64,000 bases of DNA, taken from Micromonospora sp. U21 (lineage in GTDB: Bacteria > Actinomycetota > Actinomycetes > Mycobacteriales > Micromonosporaceae). The notes under the pieces are model-generated. The model did not search any database. It saw only the letters and a program-made list of their open reading frames with translations, and was not told the DNA's origin. The translations under genes and the position numbers were made by a program. The stretch's first letter is position 1; every line of letters begins with the position of its first letter. Positions 27,166 to 34,800 of this stretch are shown piece after piece. The stretch lies in NCBI RefSeq assembly GCF_018070045.1, contig NZ_JAGPYK010000013.1:1-64000 (forward strand). The letters are read 5' to 3'.

Positions 27166-27966
27166 CTACGACCAGAGGGCCAGTCGACCGTCGTCGGTGA
27201 GCCCGACGAAACATCCTATGGAGATCCGCCGGCCATCCGTCGCCGGACGCACCGTGTGATAGTGCCGAGGATCGAACAGAAAGCCCTCCCCGAGCGTGGG
27301 CCGCAACGTCAGGGACTGCGTGTCGGCGGCCACCGACTCGTCGAAGCCGTACCCGCCAGGTATCCGCAGGTCCTCGTCGCTCGGCTGCCAGCGCCGCCGC
27401 CACAGCACCGTCTCACCACCGGCGGGTGGCACCCGGATGTAGATGTTGAACGCCAACTGCGCCACCACGTCACCGTCGAGCAGCCGGCCGGCGTACTCCC
27501 GGACCGCGTCGTCGAAGTGCACCTGGAGGCCGGCGTTGATCTCGCGGACGATGCCGACGTGCATCTCCCGACCCTGCCGCCGCCCCGGTGCGACGTCCGG
27601 CCAGGCGGACCGGAACGCGGCCAGGCACAGCTCCCGTGGCGAATCCGGCAGGCCCAGCGTGGACCAGGTCTTCTCTGCCGCGCGGGCCGCGTCCCAGTAG
27701 TCCTCGCGGAGTTCACCAGCGGACCGGTGGTCGTTGATGGCCGGACCGAACTTGGCGACGACGGGAAAGACCCGGCTCTCGTCGTAGCGGTCCATCGGCG
27801 CGTTGGCGAGGGCGGCGGTGATCGCCTGGCAGCGGGCCGCGGAGAGCAACCCCGGCACCCGAACGGCGGCCAGCCGCCCCGCGATGAGCCCGGCGACATC
27901 CGCCCGGGTGATCGATTCTGATTCGACGGCGACGAACAACGGATCGGTCCTGCTCGAATGCTGCAC
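27166..27966 (-). CDS. 2-oxoglutarate/Fe(II) oxygenase-like protein
   Basis: GTG 27966 is chosen because GGGAGGA (27972-27978 on this strand) lies 5 nt upstream; it gives 266 residues. A probable H-x-D pair is in LQVHFDDAVREY (about 162), the distal His in PRHYHTVRP and the 2OG-binding Arg in DGRRISIGCF near the C-terminus. The fold order fits prolyl-hydroxylase-like or PHYH-like enzymes that act on free amino acids or small molecules, but I cannot name the substrate. It precedes the PLP dehydratase-like gene and is divergent from a small gene at 28224. Confidence 0.75.
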   Translation of the reverse strand: MQHSSRTDPLFVAVESESITRADVAGLIAGRLAAVRVPGLLSAARCQAITAALANAPMDRYDESRVFPVVAKFGPAINDHRSAGELREDYWDAARAAEKTWSTLGLPDSPRELCLAAFRSAWPDVAPGRRQGREMHVGIVREINAGLQVHFDDAVREYAGRLLDGDVVAQLAFNIYIRVPPAGGETVLWRRRWQPSDEDLRIPGGYGFDESVAADTQSLTLRPTLGEGFLFDPRHYHTVRPATDGRRISIGCFVGLTDDGRLALWS

Positions 27967-28223
27967 GGCGGTCCTCCCGTAGCGAAGATCCCTCACCGGA
28001 CATGTCGCGCCCCCCGATCCGCGCACCGTGCAATGTACAAACCGCCGGCAAGGCCGGGTTTCCGCAGTTCCGGGCGGAGTGGCGTGGCCGTCGCTACCAT
28101 CGGCGCAACCGGGGTACGCGACACCGAGCCGTACGGCGGGAGCTTTCCACCGATCGGAGAATGGTGACGTTTCCCGGCCCGACGGATGATGCGACTAGTT
28201 CGAACGCTGACGAGGAGTTCGAT

Positions 28224-28409
28224 ATGGCAGGCGCCGGCCCGACGGATCTTGACATGCACGCCGACCGCCTGGAAATGGCGCGTCGAATAGCCTGGGAAAT
28301 GATCGAGTCCGATCATCAGGCTCTGGAGCTCGCCGTCCGGCAGCGCCCGCAGTGCTGGTCCCGCCGCCCCGCCGGCCACGGCTCCCGCCCGGAAGCTCTC
28401 GCGGGCTGA
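28224..28409 (+). CDS. Small 61-residue protein, unrecognised
   Basis: ATG 28224 has GAGGAG (28212-28217) 6 nt upstream, the main reason to call it. The predicted peptide opens MAGAGPTDLDMHADRLEMARRIAWEM, an amphipathic acidic helix, and ends in a basic Arg/Pro stretch (RQRPQCWSRRPAGHG). It is divergent from the oxygenase/dehydratase pair. It could be a small regulatory or substrate peptide, or a non-coding coincidence. An ATG at 28161 in the same frame has poor ribosome-site spacing. Confidence 0.4.
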   Translation: MAGAGPTDLDMHADRLEMARRIAWEMIESDHQALELAVRQRPQCWSRRPAGHGSRPEALAG

Positions 28410-28440
28410 CGTCGCTGTTGCGACAGCGGATACTCCGGCG

Positions 28441-28800
28441 ATGACTCCGTCACCGCCACGCACCGACCTCGCGAACACCGACAAGGCCGACGCGCGCTCC
28501 TCGTTCCTGGTGCTGGCCGGCTGGTACGTAGCAGTCGTCGTGTCCTTCGGCCTGTTCCTCAGCACGCTCTCCGACTCGGTCCCGGCGGACTGCGGCGAGG
28601 TGTGCGACTCCGAACGATCGGACATGCTGATGTTCGGGCTCTACGTGGCCCTGCCAGCGCTGTTCCTCGCGCTGCTGTTCAGCCTGGCGACGCTCGCGGT
28701 CCTCATCTCCCGCACCCGGATCCGCTCGTCGGCCCTGGTGGGCACCCTGTCTGCGGTGCTTCCGCTGGTCGTGTGCGGCCTCCTCGCCGCCAGCCTCTGA
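28441..28800 (+). CDS. Small integral membrane protein, function unknown
   Basis: This 119-residue protein has three hydrophobic helices (about 24-41, 64-90 and 97-118). The first loop carries two Cys in PADCGEVCDSE, placed for an external disulfide or metal site. It lies 31 nt after the small gene at 28224, in the same direction, so the two may be co-transcribed. I do not recognise a family. Confidence 0.75.
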   Translation: MTPSPPRTDLANTDKADARSSFLVLAGWYVAVVVSFGLFLSTLSDSVPADCGEVCDSERSDMLMFGLYVALPALFLALLFSLATLAVLISRTRIRSSALVGTLSAVLPLVVCGLLAASL

Positions 28801-28870
28801 CCACTGAAAGACCGTTACTGCCCGTAGCTGTACTGCGGACATCAGATCAGCCGCTGGAAAGCCGGGGCTC

Positions 28871-29125
28871 TTACTTCCAGCGGAAGTGCACGAAGAGGCG
28901 GCCGAAGTTCTTCGAGTCCTTCTCCACCCGGTGATAGAGCTGCTTGACGTCCTTCTGGTCGAGGAACCGCAGCACCCGCTTCTTGAGCTGGCCTGACCCC
29001 TTGCCAGGGATGATCTCCACGAGGGTGGCCTTCTTCGCCACCGCCTCGTCCATGATCCCGCGCAACGCGCGGTCGATGTCCTGGCCCTTGTTGAAGATCT
29101 CGTGCAGATCCAGCTTGAGCTTCAT
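28871..29125 (-). CDS. Stand-alone Smr-like domain protein
   Basis: The 84-residue protein reads LKLDLHEIFNKG, then LVEIIPGKGSGQLKKRV, the LDLH and I-x-GKG-S/T-G-x-L motifs of Smr (small MutS-related) domains. Such domains nick or bind branched nucleic acids; the single-domain form has no MutS part. The last 15 residues are basic-aromatic (LFVHFRWK). Confidence 0.85.
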   Translation of the reverse strand: MKLKLDLHEIFNKGQDIDRALRGIMDEAVAKKATLVEIIPGKGSGQLKKRVLRFLDQKDVKQLYHRVEKDSKNFGRLFVHFRWK

Positions 29126-29200
29126 GCCGCAGCCCCCGGCCGGTCAGGTCCCATGTCCGCCATCCTAGGCATGCCCGGCGGCGCGCCCGCCGGACGACGG

Positions 29201-29226
29201 CGGGGCGGCCCCGAAGGGCCGCCCCG
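29201..29226 (-). terminator. 11-bp hairpin with CGAA loop after TPR gene
   Basis: CGGGGCGGCCC (29201-29211) pairs exactly with 29216-29226 across a 4-nt loop. It lies 20 nt beyond the stop of the minus-strand TPR gene, so it should end that transcript before the Smr-like gene. Confidence 0.7.
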
Positions 29227-29246
29227 TACACGTCACCGGTCCGCGT

Positions 29247-29615
29247 TCAGCGCGTGCCGCCCAGGCGGGTCTCCACCCGCTCCAGAGCGACCCGGTAGTC
29301 GTCGTTGGCCGCGTACATCGCGGCGGCGATCCGCAGGTGCCGCAGCGCGTCCGAGTGCCGGTTGAGCCGCTCCAGCGTCCGACCCAGCACGTGGTGCGCG
29401 TAGTGGTCGCTCGGGTCCCGGTCGACCAGCTCCCGCAGCTGCTCCTCGGCCCGGTTGAGCTGGGCCGACTGGAAGTACGCCCGGGCCAGCAGCTGCCGGG
29501 CCGCCGCGTTGCCGGGTTCGGCGTCCACGATCGGCTCCAGCAGTCGGGCCGCTCCGCTCGGGTCACCGGTCTCGAAGAACATGGTCGCCCGCCGGTAGTC
29601 CGCCAGAAGATCCAT
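29247..29615 (-). CDS. Small tetratricopeptide-repeat protein
   Basis: The 122-residue protein consists of about three TPR units: LLADYRRATMFFETGDPSGA, AARQLLARAYFQSAQLNRAEEQ and YAHHVLGRTLERLNRHSDAL. There is no signal peptide or membrane segment. A cytoplasmic adaptor role is likely; partners are not evident from the neighbours. Confidence 0.88.
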   Translation of the reverse strand: MDLLADYRRATMFFETGDPSGAARLLEPIVDAEPGNAAARQLLARAYFQSAQLNRAEEQLRELVDRDPSDHYAHHVLGRTLERLNRHSDALRHLRIAAAMYAANDDYRVALERVETRLGGTR

Positions 29616-29723
29616 CTGCCCACCTCCTCGGGTCGCGCCGTCACCTGTTCCGACGCTGGCACAACAACGGCCGTTTAGCGACTGTTCCCGGGCGGGATCG
29701 CGTCGATTTCGACCCTCGGCGGG

Positions 29724-30494
29724 TCAGGTGCGGGCGTCCCGGCGCCCGACGGCCAGCTCCCAGGCGCGGACGCCACCGACGATACCCGCGGTGTTGGGCA
29801 CCACCACGACGTCGTCGCCCATCCGGGCCAGCTGCTCGGGCCGGATCAGCCGGGAGTTGCCCCCGCCCAGGTAGAGCCGGTCCCAGCGGAACACCGGGCG
29901 GAGCCCGTCCACCACCTGCCGGATCCGGCGGGACCAGAAGGCGTCGCCGAGCCGGCGGCGCTCCGGCTCGCCCACGTACGTGTCGTAGGTGGTGCCCCAC
30001 CGCACCGGCGCATGGGACAACTCCAGGTGCGGGGCGAGCACCCCGCCGTCGAAGAGGGCGCTACCCAGCCCGGTGCCCAGGGTCAGAACCAGCTCGCAGC
30101 CGGTGCCGGCGACCACCCCGGCACCGTGCACCTCCGCGTCGTTCAGCACCAGCGCCGGCACCCCGAACGCGTCGGCCAGCGCGCCCCGCGCGTCCCAGCC
30201 GGACCACTCGGCGAGCAGGGCCGGGTCGACCCGGCTGCGTGGTCCGCTACGGGTCACGTAGTGCGGTGTGGTCACCACCACTCCGTGCCGGATCATCCCG
30301 GGCACGCCCACCGTCACCCGGTCGGCAGCCGGCAGCCGCCCGCCCAGGTCGAGCAGGGTCCGGACGAACAGCGCAGGCGGCAGCGGGTACGGGGTCGGCA
30401 CCCGCAGCGGCCGGGCCCGCATCGTCCCGGCCTCGTCGAGCACCGACGCCTTGATGCCCCCGCCACCGCAGTCGATCGCCAGTGTGGTCACCAC
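29724..30494 (-). CDS. Polyphosphate-glucokinase-like ROK-family kinase
   Basis: GTG 30494 (or the next GTG codon) gives 256 residues. Phosphate loop 1 reads IDCGGGGIKAS, a variant of the usual DxGGTxIK. VLNDAEVHGAG has the catalytic Asp, TLGTGLGSAL is loop 2, and YLGGGNSRLI and PNTAGIVGG match polyphosphate/ATP glucokinases of actinobacteria. Phosphorylation of glucose or a related sugar is the likely reaction. Its start is 62 nt from the divergent ABC-F gene. Confidence 0.83.
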   Translation of the reverse strand: MVTTLAIDCGGGGIKASVLDEAGTMRARPLRVPTPYPLPPALFVRTLLDLGGRLPAADRVTVGVPGMIRHGVVVTTPHYVTRSGPRSRVDPALLAEWSGWDARGALADAFGVPALVLNDAEVHGAGVVAGTGCELVLTLGTGLGSALFDGGVLAPHLELSHAPVRWGTTYDTYVGEPERRRLGDAFWSRRIRQVVDGLRPVFRWDRLYLGGGNSRLIRPEQLARMGDDVVVVPNTAGIVGGVRAWELAVGRRDART

Positions 30495-30556
30495 GCCGTT
30501 GAGTCTGCCCGCTGCCGCCCGGCCGTATGCCGGCGGCCGGATAGGCTGCCGTCCTG

Positions 30557-32194
30557 ATGAGCGCCACGATGATCGTCAAGGACCTGGCCGCCGGGCACGG
30601 CGACCGCCCACTCTTCGCCGGGTTGGACCTGGTGGTCGCTCCCGGCGACGTGGTCGGCCTGGTCGGGCCGAACGGCGCCGGCAAGTCGACGCTGCTGCGT
30701 ACCCTCGCCGGGTTGCTGCCGGTGGAAGCCGGCAGCGTCCGGCTCAGCCCGCCCACCGCGAGCGTCGGACACCTGCCGCAGGAGCCGGACCGGCGGCCCG
30801 GCGAGACGGTACGCGGGTTCCTGGCCCGACGGACCGGGGTGACCGCCGCGCAGGCGGCGCTGGACGCCGCGACCGAGGCGCTGACCGCCGGGGCCGCGGG
30901 CGCGGACGACGCGTACGGCGACGCGCTGGAGCGCTGGCTCGCCCTCGGCGGCGCGGACCTGGACGAGCGCGCCGAGCAGGTGAGCGCCGACCTGGGGCTC
31001 GCCGTCGACCTGGACCACCCGACGACCGGGCTCTCCGGCGGCCAGGCGGCCCGGGCCGGGCTGGCCTCCCTGCTGCTCAGCCGCTACGACGTGTTCCTGC
31101 TCGACGAGCCGACCAACGATCTGGACCTGGCGGGGCTGGAGCGGCTGGAGGAGTTCGTCACCGGGCTGCGGGCCGGCACGGTGCTGGTCAGCCACGACCG
31201 GGAGTTCCTCACCCGCACGGTGACCCGGGTGCTGGAGCTGGACCTGCCGCAGCAGCAGGTGCACCACTACGGCGGCGGTTACGCGGCCTACCTGGAGGAG
31301 CGCGAGGTGGCCCGCCGGCACGCCCGCGCCGACTTCGAGGAGTACGCCGACACCCGGGCCGGGCTGGAGGCGCGGGCCCGCACCCAGCGCGCCTGGATGG
31401 AGAAGGGCGTCAAGAACGCCCGGCGCAAGGCCACCGACAACGACAAGATCGGTCGCAAGTTCCGCAGCGAGGCCACCGAGAAACAGGCGGCCAAGGCCAA
31501 GCAGACCGAGCGGCTGATCGACCGGCTCGAGGTGGTCGAGGAGCCCCGCAAGGAGTGGGAGCTGCGGATGGAGATCGCGGCCGCACCCCGCGCCGGCGCG
31601 GTCGTGGCCACGCTGCGCGGCGCGGTGGTACGCCGCAGCGGGTTCACCCTCGGCCCGGTGGACCTCCAGATCGACTGGGCGGACCGGGTCGCGGTGACCG
31701 GGGCGAACGGCTCGGGCAAGTCGACCCTGCTGGCCGCGTTGCTCGGTCGGCTGCCGCTGGACGCCGGCACCGCCTCACTCGGGCCCGGGGTGGTGATCGG
31801 TGAGGTGGACCAGGCCCGCGGGCTGTTCCTCGGTGACGCGCCGCTGATCGACGCGTTCCAGGCGGCCGTACCGGAGATGTCGCCGGCGGACGCGCGGACC
31901 CTGCTGGCCAAGTTCGGGCTACGCGCGGCGCACGTGCCACGACCGGCGGCCACCCTCTCCCCCGGCGAGCGGACGCGGGCGGCGTTGGCTCTGCTCCAGG
32001 GGCGCGGGGTCAACCTGCTGGTACTCGACGAGCCCACCAACCACCTGGACCTGCCGGCGATCGAGCAGCTCGAATCGGCCCTGGCCAGCTACCCGGGCAC
32101 GCTGCTGCTGGTCACCCACGACCGGCGCATGCTGGCCGCCATCGAGACGAACCGCCGGCTGCGGGTCGACGCCGGGCGGATCGCCGAGGATTGA
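30557..32194 (+). CDS. ABC-F family ATP-binding protein
   Basis: A soluble 545-residue protein with two ABC domains and no membrane part. Walker A motifs GPNGAGKST and GANGSGKST, signatures LSGGQAARAG and LSPGERTRAAL (the second is altered from LSGGE), and Walker B motifs FLLDEPTNDL and LVLDEPTNHL. The linker (about 245-330) is long, basic and helical, as in ribosome-acting ABC-F proteins. The family rescues or protects ribosomes, sometimes from antibiotics; which applies here cannot be read from sequence. Confidence 0.92.
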   Translation: MSATMIVKDLAAGHGDRPLFAGLDLVVAPGDVVGLVGPNGAGKSTLLRTLAGLLPVEAGSVRLSPPTASVGHLPQEPDRRPGETVRGFLARRTGVTAAQAALDAATEALTAGAAGADDAYGDALERWLALGGADLDERAEQVSADLGLAVDLDHPTTGLSGGQAARAGLASLLLSRYDVFLLDEPTNDLDLAGLERLEEFVTGLRAGTVLVSHDREFLTRTVTRVLELDLPQQQVHHYGGGYAAYLEEREVARRHARADFEEYADTRAGLEARARTQRAWMEKGVKNARRKATDNDKIGRKFRSEATEKQAAKAKQTERLIDRLEVVEEPRKEWELRMEIAAAPRAGAVVATLRGAVVRRSGFTLGPVDLQIDWADRVAVTGANGSGKSTLLAALLGRLPLDAGTASLGPGVVIGEVDQARGLFLGDAPLIDAFQAAVPEMSPADARTLLAKFGLRAAHVPRPAATLSPGERTRAALALLQGRGVNLLVLDEPTNHLDLPAIEQLESALASYPGTLLLVTHDRRMLAAIETNRRLRVDAGRIAED

Positions 32195-32232
32195 TCCGTG
32201 CCGGCGGGCCACCGCAGGGTGAGAATGACGCC

Positions 32233-32553
32233 ATGCTCAAGTGGGAGTACGCGCTGCTGATCCGCCGTCGCCAGGCCGCGACCAACGATCTGGGCTGGGA
32301 GGTCGTCTTCGTCTGGTACGGCCCGGAAGGCTCGATGGTCGACGTGACGCCGTACGGCGACACGGCGCTGGCCCACCTGAACCGGGCCGGCGACCAGGGC
32401 TGGGAGTTGGTCGCGATGAGCGAGGACCCGTCCCTGCCCGGCAACAACGAGTTGCACCGCTATCACCTCAAGAGGCCGAAGCCGGCCACTCCGCCACCCC
32501 GCCAGCGAATGCGTGGCGGCGGTCGGCCGGGCCGCCGCACCCTCTCCGGCTGA
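32233..32553 (+). CDS. Small conserved-looking protein, function unknown
   Basis: ATG 32233 gives 106 residues. The core LKWEYALLIRR...VDVTPYGDTALAHLNRAGDQGWELVAM has the shape of small DUF4177-type single-domain proteins (a two-strand sheet with one helix ending in GWELV). The C-terminal 30 residues are Pro/Arg-rich. It lies 38 nt after the ABC-F stop and may be co-transcribed with it. Confidence 0.72.
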   Translation: MLKWEYALLIRRRQAATNDLGWEVVFVWYGPEGSMVDVTPYGDTALAHLNRAGDQGWELVAMSEDPSLPGNNELHRYHLKRPKPATPPPRQRMRGGGRPGRRTLSG

Positions 32554-32671
32554 CCGGCGCGACCGCTGGGCGAACTGACCTCGTTCCGGCCTTGCGGGTC
32601 GGTTCCGGCTCGATTGCGCCCGGCCACGCGGGTCCGGCTCGACCCGGCCCCGCCGGGAACGGGTCGCAGTT

Positions 32672-32719
32672 GAGCCTTATACCTCCGGGTCATCTTTATG
32701 ACTCTGAGGTATAAGGCTC
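32672..32719. repeat. 48-nt near-perfect palindrome
   Basis: GAGCCTTATACCTC (32672-32685) pairs exactly with 32706-32719. Inside, GTCAT and ATGAC form five more pairs around a CTTT loop, separated from the outer stem by a 3+3 internal bulge. Its AT content is much higher than the surrounding DNA. It lies in the 290-nt gap between the small gene ending at 32553 and the BON-methyltransferase start at 32845. It could be an operator, terminator or remnant of a small palindromic element. I see no other function in this gap. Confidence 0.75.
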
Positions 32720-32844
32720 GCCGCAGTCTCGCCTCGAACACCGCGACACCCGCCGATCGAGCGGCACGCCGACCTGCCGACACGGTAGAACGAGCGGGCA
32801 TACCGGGCGCGGATCCGGGTAACGCGCGGCGGGAGGTGGCCCGA

Positions 32845-33570
32845 ATGGTCGCTTTGGCACAGACTCCGCCCTCGGCCGACCGGCTGCGGGCGATCGACGG
32901 GTTCCTCGCTGAGGCATGGGCGGACCAGGTCCAGCACGACGACCGACTGCGTGGCCTGGCGGTCGAGGTGCGGTTCGACCGGGGTGTCGCCCACCTGAGC
33001 GGGGAGGTGACCGACCCCGCCGAGCTGCGGCTGGTCCGGGACCTGGTGGGGCGGTTGGCCGGGGTCTACGGCGTGTGGTGCCGGGTCAGCGTGGGCGGGC
33101 GTGAACCTGTGGTGGTGGACCTCGGCTGCGGACCGACCAAGCAGTGGCCGGGCAACCTGGGGCTGGACATCTTTCCGGCACCCGGGGTGGACGCGGTGGC
33201 GGACCTCTCCGGCTCGCTGCCGCTGGCCGACAACTCGGTGGACGTCCTCTTCGCGGTGCACATCCTGGAGCACCTGATCGACTTCCTGCCGCTCGTGGAC
33301 GAGTGCCACCGGGTGCTCCGCCCGGGCGGTGTGCTGCACGTGATGAGCCCCTGGTGGGGGCATGTGAACGCGGTCGCGGACCCGACCCACGTCCGGCTGA
33401 TGGACGTCCAGACGTTCAAGGGGATCTGTCAACTCCGGCCGCCCGGCACCCCGCGCTGGTACCCACTGCACGCCGGCTGCGACGGCGCCTCCATCTTCGC
33501 CGACCTGACCCCGCTACCACCCGACGCCAGCCCCGCCGCCCAAACCCACCTGGCCCGCTTCTTCGACTGA
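32845..33570 (+). CDS. BON-like domain fused to class I methyltransferase
   Basis: ATG 32845 with GGGAGGTGG at 32831-32839 gives 241 residues. Residues about 15-95 match a BON-type fold (VEVRFDRGVAHLSGEVTDPAEL then LVRDLVGRLAGVYGV). From about 96 a SAM-dependent methyltransferase follows: VVDLGCGPTKQWPGNLGLDI, ADLSGSLPLADNSVD, and HRVLRPGGVLHV. It lacks a signal peptide, so unlike periplasmic BON proteins it is probably cytoplasmic. I have no substrate. The combination is uncommon. Confidence 0.85.
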   Translation: MVALAQTPPSADRLRAIDGFLAEAWADQVQHDDRLRGLAVEVRFDRGVAHLSGEVTDPAELRLVRDLVGRLAGVYGVWCRVSVGGREPVVVDLGCGPTKQWPGNLGLDIFPAPGVDAVADLSGSLPLADNSVDVLFAVHILEHLIDFLPLVDECHRVLRPGGVLHVMSPWWGHVNAVADPTHVRLMDVQTFKGICQLRPPGTPRWYPLHAGCDGASIFADLTPLPPDASPAAQTHLARFFD

Positions 33571-33588
33571 CCCCCAGCCACCCCACGC

Positions 33589-33606
33589 GTTGATCTCATG
33601 ATCGAC
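33589..33606. repeat. Reduced GTTGATC-family palindrome
   Basis: GTTGATC-TCAT-GATCGAC is a 7+7 arm palindrome with one mismatch. It starts with the same CGCGTTGATC as the elements at 44-106 and 44847-44906, and it lies between two convergent genes. It looks like a core-only copy. Confidence 0.55.
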
Positions 33607-33646
33607 GGGGCAGTCCGGCCGGGGGTGGTCCGGCCGGGGGCAGAGG

Positions 33647-34654
33647 TTAGGGGAGTTGGGTTGATTCGCGGAGTTCGAGGCGGTAGGGGGCGGAGAGTTC
33701 GCGGGCGGGGGCGGTGCGGTCGCCGTCGAGGCGTTCGGCGAGCAGTTCGACGGCGAGCCGGGCGATCTGCGCCTTGTCCGGGGCGACGGTTGTCAGCGTC
33801 GGGATCGAGAACCGGCCGTCCTCGATGTCGTCGAAGCCGACCACCGCCACGTCCTCGGGCACCCGAAGGCCGGCCTCGTGCAGGGCACGCAGGGCACCCA
33901 GGGCGAGCGTGTCGTTGAAGCAGAAGACGGCGTCGGGGCGTACGCCGGAGGTGAGCAGGCCGCGCATGGCGGCCGCGCCGTCCGCGCGGTGCCAGGCCGG
34001 CGCGGGCGCCACCAGGGCCTCGTCGTAGTCCAGGCCGGCGGCGCGCAGTGCGTCGGCGTAGCCGGTCAGGCGCAGTCGGGCGCTGGCGCCCTCGGGGGTG
34101 CGCTGGGAGCCGATGGCCGCGATCCGGCGCCGGCCGAGCCCGATCAGGTGGCTGGTGATCTCCCGCGCCGCGCCCACGTTGTCGATCACCACATGATCCG
34201 CAGGGCCGTGGTCGACGCGTTCGCCGAGCAGCACCATCGGCCTGTTGTCCAGGCCGGTCAGATCCTCCGCCGTGAGCGCCAACGGGCTGAAGATCAGCCC
34301 GTCGATCAGGTGGTCGGTGATGCCGGAGGCGACCACCCGTTCCTGCTCGCGCCCACCGCCGGTCTGGTCGATCAGCACCGTCCAGCCAAAGTCGGCGGCT
34401 GCGGTGACCACGTAGCGGGCCAGCTCGGCGAAGTACGGGATGTCCAGTTCCGGCACCGCCAGCGCGATCACGCCGGTGCGCCCCTTGCGCAGGTGGCGGG
34501 CGGAGAGGTTGGGCCGGTAGTTCAGTTCGGCGATCGCCTCCTCGACCCGGGCCCGGGTGTCCGGCCGGACGTGCACGTAGCCGTTCACCACGTTGGAGAC
34601 CGTCTTCACCGACACGCCGGCCCGTTCGGCCACATCCTTGAGCCTGTGTCGCAC
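33647..34654 (-). CDS. LacI-family transcriptional regulator of arabinoside utilisation
   Basis: GTG 34654 with GGGGAGG 7 nt upstream gives 335 residues; the upstream ATG at 34678 would add eight poorly fitting residues. The LacI HTH is RLKDVAERAGVSVKTVSNVVNG, with the hinge helix RPNLSARHLRKG. The rest is a ribose-binding-like effector domain (GVIALAVPELDIPYFAEL, HVVIDNVGAAREIT, VVGFDDIEDG). It is divergent from the arabinofuranosidase operon and probably represses it and itself through the boxes at 34707-34731. The effector is likely arabinose or an arabino-oligosaccharide. Confidence 0.92.
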   Translation of the reverse strand: MRHRLKDVAERAGVSVKTVSNVVNGYVHVRPDTRARVEEAIAELNYRPNLSARHLRKGRTGVIALAVPELDIPYFAELARYVVTAAADFGWTVLIDQTGGGREQERVVASGITDHLIDGLIFSPLALTAEDLTGLDNRPMVLLGERVDHGPADHVVIDNVGAAREITSHLIGLGRRRIAAIGSQRTPEGASARLRLTGYADALRAAGLDYDEALVAPAPAWHRADGAAAMRGLLTSGVRPDAVFCFNDTLALGALRALHEAGLRVPEDVAVVGFDDIEDGRFSIPTLTTVAPDKAQIARLAVELLAERLDGDRTAPARELSAPYRLELRESTQLP

Positions 34655-34706
34655 TCCGCAACCTCCCCGATGTAACACTCCGCACCCTACCCCGTCATCA
34701 GCCCTT

Positions 34707-34731
34707 TACAACGTTGCCTACAACGTTGTAG
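34707..34731. promoter_or_regulatory. Two LacI-type operator boxes
   Basis: TACAACGTTG occurs at 34707-34716 and again at 34719-34728, 12 nt apart. The second sits in a perfect 14-bp palindrome CTACAACGTTGTAG (34718-34731). A centred CG dinucleotide within CAACGTTG is typical of LacI/GalR operators. They lie between the regulator start and the GH51 start, positioned to control both. Confidence 0.8.
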
Positions 34732-34800
34732 AAAGCAGGGAGGCCGGGTGGGCGGTGACTGCGGTCACCCGGCACCGGCAATGAGGAAAGGTGGCACCCC

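Noticed and set aside
28002..28223. Longer N-terminus for the small protein at 28224
   Set aside because: The added part is basic low-complexity and lacks a ribosome site; the ATG at 28224 has a strong one.
33571..33646. Possible small RNA gene around the GTTGATC core
   Set aside because: No promoter-like element or extended stem beyond the 18-nt palindrome.
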